A model generated the notes under the pieces. It did not search any database and was not told the DNA's origin. It saw only the letters and a list, made by a program, of their open reading frames with translations. The translations under genes were made by a program, and so were the position numbers. Below, piece by piece: positions 59,016-64,000 of a stretch of 64,000 nucleotides of DNA; position 1 is the first letter of the stretch; each line of letters starts with the position of its first letter. Source of the stretch: Pseudomonas sp. B6002 (GTDB lineage: Bacteria; Pseudomonadota; Gammaproteobacteria; Pseudomonadales; Pseudomonadaceae); the NCBI RefSeq assembly GCF_013385985.1, contig NZ_JACAOY010000006.1, positions 266,671 to 330,670 on the forward strand, written 5' to 3'.

Positions 59016-59749
59016 TTGCGCCGCTGTCAGTGGGCTGCGCCGGTTGGAGCTTGCCTCGGCAATCTGCGTCAGCCTTTGAAGGCGAAGGTACGCATTTGCA
59101 ACGTTATGCAGCGCGCTTGAATGCGGTGGAAATCAACAGTTCATTTTACCGTCCACACCTGCCCAAGACCTATGAGCGCTGGGCCCAGTCGGTGCCATCG
59201 ACGTTTCGTTTTTCAGTCAAGCTGCCCAGGCACATTACCCATGAACTGCGCTTGCAGCACTGCGAAACAGCGCTGGATGAGTTCATTGGGCAATGCCTGC
59301 ACTTGGGTGAAAAACTGGGCTGCCTATTGGTGCAGTTGCCTCCCTCACTGAGCTATGAACCGGTGGTGGCCGCAATGTTTTTCGCCACACTGCGCCAGCG
59401 TTTTTCCGGCGCTGTCGTGCTTGAACCGCGTCACGCCAGTTGGCTCAAGGCCGAGGCATTGTTGGAGCGTTTCCAGGTAGCGCGGGTGGCTGCTGACCCT
59501 CCTGTGATCGAACACGGAGTGAGCCCGAGTGGATGGCAAGGCGTGCGCTATTGGCGCCTGCATGGTTCGCCGCACCTCTATCACAGCGCCTATGGCCCGG
59601 AGCGCGTGCAGGCGTTTGCGCGACGGCTCGACCCATCTGTTGCACATGGCATTCCCACATGGTGCATTTTTGATAACACCGCCAGCGGGCATGCGGTGGC
59701 CGATGCGCTGTGCCTACTCGACCTCTACCCGCAACACTTCCAAGCCTAA
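59012..59749 (+). CDS. DUF72 (YecE-family) protein
   Basis: 245 residues from TTG 59012 inside TTGA, coupled to the HhH gene. VGCAGWSLPRQSASAFEGEG, LNAVEINSSFYRPHLPKTYE, FRFSVKLPRHITH, LLVQLPPSL and YWRLHGSPHLYHSAY are the conserved blocks of DUF72, a TIM-barrel family of unknown activity. Overlaps the convergent DeoR gene by 36 bp. Confidence 0.85.
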   Translation: MIAPLSVGCAGWSLPRQSASAFEGEGTHLQRYAARLNAVEINSSFYRPHLPKTYERWAQSVPSTFRFSVKLPRHITHELRLQHCETALDEFIGQCLHLGEKLGCLLVQLPPSLSYEPVVAAMFFATLRQRFSGAVVLEPRHASWLKAEALLERFQVARVAADPPVIEHGVSPSGWQGVRYWRLHGSPHLYHSAYGPERVQAFARRLDPSVAHGIPTWCIFDNTASGHAVADALCLLDLYPQHFQA

Positions 59750-60499
59750 CTGCTCGTAGGCCTCCACACTTGGCACATGCCATTCGGTGATCAGTGTGTG
59801 GATGCGGTTGCACGGCGCCACCACAAAGGGTTCCACGGCGCCGAGTTTGTCTGCCATGGTCACTGCTACCACGTGGGAAGCACTGTCGAGCAGGGCTTGC
59901 TTGACCGCCACTTCATCGAAATGCAGCGAGCTGATGCCGATCTGCGGGTGCAGCGCGCACACGCCGGTAAACAGCAGGTCTGCCTTGACGCTTTCAATCA
60001 GCCGAACGGTTTCATGCCCACTGGTGGACAGGGTCGCCGGGTTGAGCTGGCCGCCCGCCACAATCACTTTTACGTTGGGATGATCCGCCAGTGCGATGGC
60101 AATCATCGGTGACGGCGTGACCACGGTCAGGCGGATGTTGCGTGGCAAGGACTGGGCGATTTTCAGGGTGGTCGAGCCGGAATCGAACAGCACGATCTGC
60201 CCGTCTTCCACACGGTCTGCGGCCAATTGCGCGAGCTGGCGCTTGGCGTCGTTGGTCTCGCCGACGCGGGTGAAAAAATCCTTGCCGGTGTCTTTGGGCC
60301 GGGGCAGGGCGCCGCCGTGGACACGTTGCAAAAGACCGGCTGCCGCAAGCTCGCCGAGGTCACGGCGGATGGTGTCCTGGGACACGGCAAAATGCTCCAC
60401 CAGTTCGGCGGCGGTGACTTTGCCGTCGCGCTCCAGCAGCAACAGGATCTTCTGTTTGCGCAACGAAGGCAGGTCGATTGCTTGATGGGTGTTTTGCAT
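59714..60499 (-). CDS. DeoR-family transcriptional regulator
   Basis: 261 residues. HTH RKQKILLLLERDGKVTAAEL with FAVSQDTIRRDLGELAAAG (the DeoR signature) and a DeoRC sensor domain (DSGSTTLKIAQSLP; VIVAGGQLNPATLSTSG; FTGVCALHPQIGISS). Usually senses a phosphorylated sugar or sugar acid. Divergent from the 2-hydroxy-acid dehydrogenase gene, its likely target. Confidence 0.9.
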   Translation of the reverse strand: MQNTHQAIDLPSLRKQKILLLLERDGKVTAAELVEHFAVSQDTIRRDLGELAAAGLLQRVHGGALPRPKDTGKDFFTRVGETNDAKRQLAQLAADRVEDGQIVLFDSGSTTLKIAQSLPRNIRLTVVTPSPMIAIALADHPNVKVIVAGGQLNPATLSTSGHETVRLIESVKADLLFTGVCALHPQIGISSLHFDEVAVKQALLDSASHVVAVTMADKLGAVEPFVVAPCNRIHTLITEWHVPSVEAYEQLGLEVLRVEVE

Positions 60500-60620
60500 G
60501 TTTGTGCGTCTTTTTGCGGGTTTGTGCGAGATTAGCCCTCGGGTGATGTAAACGCAATGGCTGGTTGTATCGCAGATCTACGCTTACTCTCTGTGTTCAG
60601 TTCAGGGAGAGGTGACCCCG

Positions 60621-61781
60621 ATGTCGTTGATCACAACCATCGAAGACTTACGCAAGCTCGCGCAAAAACGTGTCCCAAGGATGTTTTACGACTACGCCGA
60701 TTCCGGCTCCTGGACTGAAAGCACATACCGGGCTAATGAAAGCGATTTTGCCCAGATCAAATTCCGCCAGCGGGTGGCGCGCAACATCGATTCGCGCTCG
60801 ATCCGCGCCACCATGATCGGCCAGGACATGGCCATGCCGGTGGCTCTGGCGCCGACCGGGTTGGCCGGCATGCAGCATGCCGACGGCGAGATCCTCACCG
60901 CCCGCGCCGCTGCCGCTTTTGGCCTGCGCTACACCTTGTCGACGATGAGTATCTGTTCACTGGAAGACATTGCCGAACACGTCGGCCAACCATTCTGGTT
61001 CCAGTTGTACGTGATGCGCGACCGCGCGTTTATCGAGCAATTGATCGAGCGCGCCAAGGCCGCAGGCGTGGACGCATTGGTGCTGACCCTGGACCTGCAG
61101 ATCCTCGGGCAGCGTCACAAGGACTTGATCAATGGCTTGTCGGCGCCGCCCAAACTGACCTTGCCGAACATCCTCAACATGGCCACCAAACCGCGCTGGG
61201 TGATGGGCATGCTCGGCACTAAGCGCCGTGGTTTCGGCAATATCGTCGGGCATGTGAAAGGCGTGGCCGACATGAGTTCGTTGTCATCCTGGACCGCCCA
61301 GCAATTCGACCCGCGCCTGAGCTGGGACGATGTGGAGTGGATCAAGCAATGCTGGGGCGGCAAACTGATCATCAAGGGCATCCTCGATGTGGAAGATGCG
61401 CGGCTGGCGGCCGATTCCGGCGCCGATGCATTGGTGGTGAGCAACCACGGCGGCCGCCAGTTGGACGGCGCGCCGTCGAGCATCAGCCAGTTGCCGGCAA
61501 TCGTCGAGGCCGTGGGCAAACGGATTGAAGTGTGGCTCGACGGTGGCATTCGCTCCGGGCAAGACGTGCTCAAGGCCATGGCACTGGGCGCAAAAGGCAC
61601 CCTGATCGGGCGGCCGCATTTGTACGGTTTGGGTGCGATGGGCGAGGCGGGTGTGACCAAGGCGCTGGACATCATCGCCCGTGAGTTGGACGTGTCGATG
61701 GCGTTGTGCGGCTATAACGATATACGCGATGTGAACCGCGAAATTTTGCTGCCGGGTACATTTCCCGAAAGCATTTATTGA
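60621..61781 (+). CDS. FMN-dependent alpha-hydroxy-acid dehydrogenase (LldD-like)
   Basis: 386 residues. DLRKLAQKRVPRMFYDYADS, LAPTGLAGMQHADGE, FQLYVMRDRAFIEQL, LIIKGILDVEDARLA and the active-site SNHGGRQLDGAPSS identify the LldD/glycolate oxidase/mandelate dehydrogenase family. Oxidises a 2-hydroxy acid such as L-lactate. Not accompanied by lactate permease genes, so the substrate may differ. ATG 60621 has GAGAGG upstream; GTG 60612 is in frame. Confidence 0.9.
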   Translation: MSLITTIEDLRKLAQKRVPRMFYDYADSGSWTESTYRANESDFAQIKFRQRVARNIDSRSIRATMIGQDMAMPVALAPTGLAGMQHADGEILTARAAAAFGLRYTLSTMSICSLEDIAEHVGQPFWFQLYVMRDRAFIEQLIERAKAAGVDALVLTLDLQILGQRHKDLINGLSAPPKLTLPNILNMATKPRWVMGMLGTKRRGFGNIVGHVKGVADMSSLSSWTAQQFDPRLSWDDVEWIKQCWGGKLIIKGILDVEDARLAADSGADALVVSNHGGRQLDGAPSSISQLPAIVEAVGKRIEVWLDGGIRSGQDVLKAMALGAKGTLIGRPHLYGLGAMGEAGVTKALDIIARELDVSMALCGYNDIRDVNREILLPGTFPESIY

Positions 61782-61850
61782 GCAAAAAAATCGTAAAAAA
61801 ATAAAAAGAGTTGTCCACGAAAACCGTGGGTATCTCTGTGGATAACTTTA
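61782..61850. other. AT-rich stretch with DnaA-box-like 9-mers
   Basis: After the dehydrogenase stop, A-rich DNA (AAAAAAATCGTAAAAAAATA) is followed by TTGTCCACG at 61811-61819 and TGTGGATAA at 61837-61845, the latter a perfect DnaA box (complement of TTATCCACA). The two form an imperfect inverted repeat enclosing CCACG-AAAAC-CGTGG. No replication genes lie nearby, so a DnaA-titration or regulatory site, or a plain transcript terminator, is more likely than an origin. Confidence 0.4.
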
Positions 61851-61973
61851 CGAAGGCCCGGCAGGGTTGGCGATTTAACCCGCGGTTAATATTTGATCAA
61901 CTGCCGGCGCGGGCCAGTATGGGCAGGGTTTGCGCTTGACAGCCAAGCGCAGACCGGGTGCCGAAAAGTGCTT

Positions 61974-62900
61974 TCAGGAGTCGCCGTTGCGACCTGTGGA
62001 GTGTGTCACCACCTGTGCTGGCACCTTCGTGCGCATCAGATTGTCCAGCGCCTGGCCATAGCTACGGCCTGCCAGGCTCATGCTGTTGTTGTGGCTGGCA
62101 CCGGGCACCAGCAACAACCGCTTGGGGTCCTGGGCGGCATCAAACAATTGCTGGCTGAAACGCGGCGGTACATAGCGGTCGTCGAGACCGTGCACCACCA
62201 GCAGCGGCATGTGTACCTCGGCGATCTTGTCGATCGAATCGAACTTCTGCGACAGCAACCAGCGCACCGGCAACGAGGTGTTGGCGACTGCAGTGGCGAC
62301 ATCGGCCAGGGAGGTGAACGTGGACTCGATCACCAGCCCGCGCACCGGCACCGGGTTTTGTTTGCTCAACTCTGCAGCGAGGTCGATGGCCACGGCGCCG
62401 CCCAGTGAATGGCCGTAGAGCAGGCGCTTGCTTGGGTCGGGTTGCAGCACCTGGAAGCGTTCCCAGGCAATGCGTGCGTCTTCGTACACGCTGGTTTCCG
62501 AAGGCAGGTCGCCCTGGCTCTGGCCGAAACCGCGATAGTCGATGGCCAGCACCGAATAGCCCAGCGCGTGCAACTGCTCAATGCGAAACAGCTGCCCGGT
62601 GAGGTTCCAGCGCACGCCGTGCAGGTAGAGGATCGCCGGGGCGTCCTTCTTGTCTGCCGGCCACCACCAGCCGTGAATATTCTGCCCCGACTTGAAACTG
62701 GCGGGCTTGAGGTCGAACTCCTGCACCGCTTTCGGCAAGCCGGTATACCAACCCGCCGTGCCCGGCTCGATGCGAAACACCAGCTCGCGCTCCTTGTGTT
62801 GCAACACCGCGCAACCCACCGGCAGGCCGACGATCAACAGCGCCATGCACAATAGGGGAAACCAGCGCAGGCTCAGGCGGGACATAAAACGAGATGACAT
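61974..62900 (-). CDS. Alpha/beta-hydrolase lipoprotein (BEM46-like)
   Basis: 308 residues. SLRWFPLLCMALLIVGLPVGC ends in a lipobox-like VGC. ILYLHGVRWNLTGQLFRIEQ (oxyanion), LLYGHSLGGAVAIDLAAEL (nucleophile Ser), HGLDDRYVPPRFSQ (Asp) and GASHNNSM (His) form a complete triad. Probable esterase or peptidase anchored in the envelope. ATG 62900 gives a full signal; ATG 62885 is possible. Confidence 0.85.
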   Translation of the reverse strand: MSSRFMSRLSLRWFPLLCMALLIVGLPVGCAVLQHKERELVFRIEPGTAGWYTGLPKAVQEFDLKPASFKSGQNIHGWWWPADKKDAPAILYLHGVRWNLTGQLFRIEQLHALGYSVLAIDYRGFGQSQGDLPSETSVYEDARIAWERFQVLQPDPSKRLLYGHSLGGAVAIDLAAELSKQNPVPVRGLVIESTFTSLADVATAVANTSLPVRWLLSQKFDSIDKIAEVHMPLLVVHGLDDRYVPPRFSQQLFDAAQDPKRLLLVPGASHNNSMSLAGRSYGQALDNLMRTKVPAQVVTHSTGRNGDS

Positions 62901-63062
62901 GAAGGTTCCAGGACAAAGGCGAAGCACGGGTTTTACCAGATGGCTCGGTGAGTAAGGAATTAATTCGACCACCGTCAGGGGCGATAGCTTGCAAAGTGTT
63001 ACAGCATTGAACAAACCCGTCACGGGTTGTTAGGGTGGGCAGCTGAACAGGAGAGCACGTCT

Positions 63063-63932
63063 ATGGATTTCACAGGAAAAACCGCGATTGTCACCGGTGG
63101 CGCACGCGGGTTGGGGCTCAGTTATGCACGAGCGCTGGCCATGGGCGGCGCCCGGGTGGTGATCAGTGACATCGGGGCCGATCAGGTGGGGGCAGGTGCC
63201 GACCCATCGGTGGTACAGGTCGCCGCCCAGGCGTTGCAGGCTGAAGGCCTGGCGGTGATCGGCGTAGCGGGCGACTTATCCCAGCAAGAGGGTTGCCGGC
63301 AACTGATCGCGCACACGATCGAGGCCTTCGGGCAGCTCGATATCCTGATCCACAACGCTGGCTGGGTGGGCTACCAGACCATCGAAGACCTCGACCCCGC
63401 GTTCCTGCAACGGGCCATGGATATCAACCTCTACGCGCCACTCTGGTTGTGCAAGCACGCCTGGCCGCACCTGCTGCGCTCCGGCTCACCGCGCATCATT
63501 CTCACCACCTCCGACCGCGCCATGTATGCGCAGTACGAGCAGACGGGGCTGGCGGCCTACAGTGCCGGCAAGATGGCGCAACTGGGCATCATGAATGCGC
63601 TGAGCCATGAGGGCGCGCCGGCCGGTATTCGCGTCAACGCGATCTCGCCGGTGGCCAAGACCCGCATGTGGGGCGTGACTGAAGAGCCGGACGAACTCAA
63701 GCCGGACTGGGTGACACCGGGCGTGGTATTCCTGGCCAGTGCGCAGTGCGACGACACGGGCTATATCTTGCGCGCCAGCAATGGCCAATTCACCGCGACG
63801 CGGTTCACGGAAAACCCCGGAGTGGATTACCCGCGTGACCTGGCGCGGGTAAAAGCGCACAGCGCCGAGGAAGTCGCCGCCGCCTGGTCGCGCATCAAGC
63901 AGGCACCTGCTCAGACGGTTGCTGGCACCTGA
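63063..63932 (+). CDS. Short-chain dehydrogenase/reductase
   Basis: 289 residues. Cofactor motif TGGARGLGLSYARALA, VISDIGAD (an acidic residue favouring NAD), HNAGWVG, and the catalytic Ser-Tyr-Lys (LTTSD, YSAGK). Resembles the dehydrogenase part of peroxisomal multifunctional enzyme type 2, suggesting a beta-hydroxyacyl substrate; specificity is uncertain. ATG 63063 follows AGGAGAG. Confidence 0.87.
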   Translation: MDFTGKTAIVTGGARGLGLSYARALAMGGARVVISDIGADQVGAGADPSVVQVAAQALQAEGLAVIGVAGDLSQQEGCRQLIAHTIEAFGQLDILIHNAGWVGYQTIEDLDPAFLQRAMDINLYAPLWLCKHAWPHLLRSGSPRIILTTSDRAMYAQYEQTGLAAYSAGKMAQLGIMNALSHEGAPAGIRVNAISPVAKTRMWGVTEEPDELKPDWVTPGVVFLASAQCDDTGYILRASNGQFTATRFTENPGVDYPRDLARVKAHSAEEVAAAWSRIKQAPAQTVAGT

Positions 63933-64000
63933 ACTCGATTGCGCCCCCGCGCTTTGGACGCGCACCACTATCCGTAGCGTCGGGATGTGCAGCATCATTT

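Noticed and set aside
61811-61845. Chromosomal replication origin
   Set aside because: Only two DnaA-like boxes and no dnaA, dnaN, gyrB, rpmH or parAB genes nearby.
63933-64000. Possible 3' end of a GGDEF gene on the minus strand (one frame reads KARGRNRVQV before a stop)
   Set aside because: GRNRV is typical of GGDEF C-termini, but the same frame has a TAG five codons before the Lys of KARGRNRV and the visible part is too short to decide between a degenerate gene and chance.

Overview
The window is GC-rich chromosomal DNA of a Pseudomonas, most likely the P. fluorescens group. This rests on family content (OprD porin, SpuC-type transaminase, creatininase, PCu(A)C/Sco copper genes, many LysR, LuxR and GNAT proteins) and on numerous REP/REPIN-type inverted repeats between genes. 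No rRNA, tRNA, CRISPR array, phage or insertion sequence was seen, and gene density is normal throughout. I ran no database searches: family names come from recognising motifs, and ranks below genus are inference.

Layout. 1-7250: a LacI regulator, a five-gene operon (ABC importer plus a GpdQ-like phosphodiesterase) and an OprD porin, which look like one phosphodiester uptake and hydrolysis module. 7250-11200: a tiny membrane protein, a dCache-HAMP-GGDEF diguanylate cyclase, a LysE exporter and a DUF1624 membrane protein. 11330-15305: FecI/FecR/TonB-dependent transducer, a cell-surface signalling iron module. 15335-20760: Ni/Co permease, DUF924, a membrane-anchored hydrolase, a YfcF-type GST and small secreted proteins. 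20890-25150: creatininase, two divergent L,D-transpeptidase-like genes and an alginate-lyase-family protein. 25256-28000: a divergent DapF paralogue and an RsbQ-like hydrolase overlapping a PAS histidine kinase. 28074-30621: tandem TPM-domain paralogues. 30753-33528: methyltransferase, lipoprotein and three GNATs.

33800-45724 is the main catabolic region. An NCS1 permease and LysR come first, then two divergent blocks around a LuxR-type regulator. On the left are a flavin monooxygenase, RidA, DUF1028 and an ArgE-like deacylase. On the right are LuxR, a SpuC-like transaminase, an APC permease and a PuuC/KauB-like aldehyde dehydrogenase. Together they read as uptake and oxidation of an amine or N-acyl amine whose identity is not evident. 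46861-51933 holds two LysR-target divergons that converge: a dicarboxylate-type symporter and an argininosuccinate-lyase-like enzyme with a signal peptide, suggesting a periplasmic fumarate-releasing lyase with a carrier for its product.

52133-53772: copper delivery genes (PCu(A)C, Sco, DUF2946). 53835-59749: NmrA/HxlR pair, LprI-like protein, small envelope proteins, PfpI-family protein, and a translationally coupled HhH/DUF72 pair. 59714-63932: DeoR regulator, FMN-dependent 2-hydroxy-acid dehydrogenase, lipoprotein hydrolase and a short-chain dehydrogenase.

REPIN-like elements mark many gene ends. In three cases the annotated stop codon lies inside the repeat, and next to one LysR gene a decayed copy of the gene tail plus its REPIN is repeated in tandem.
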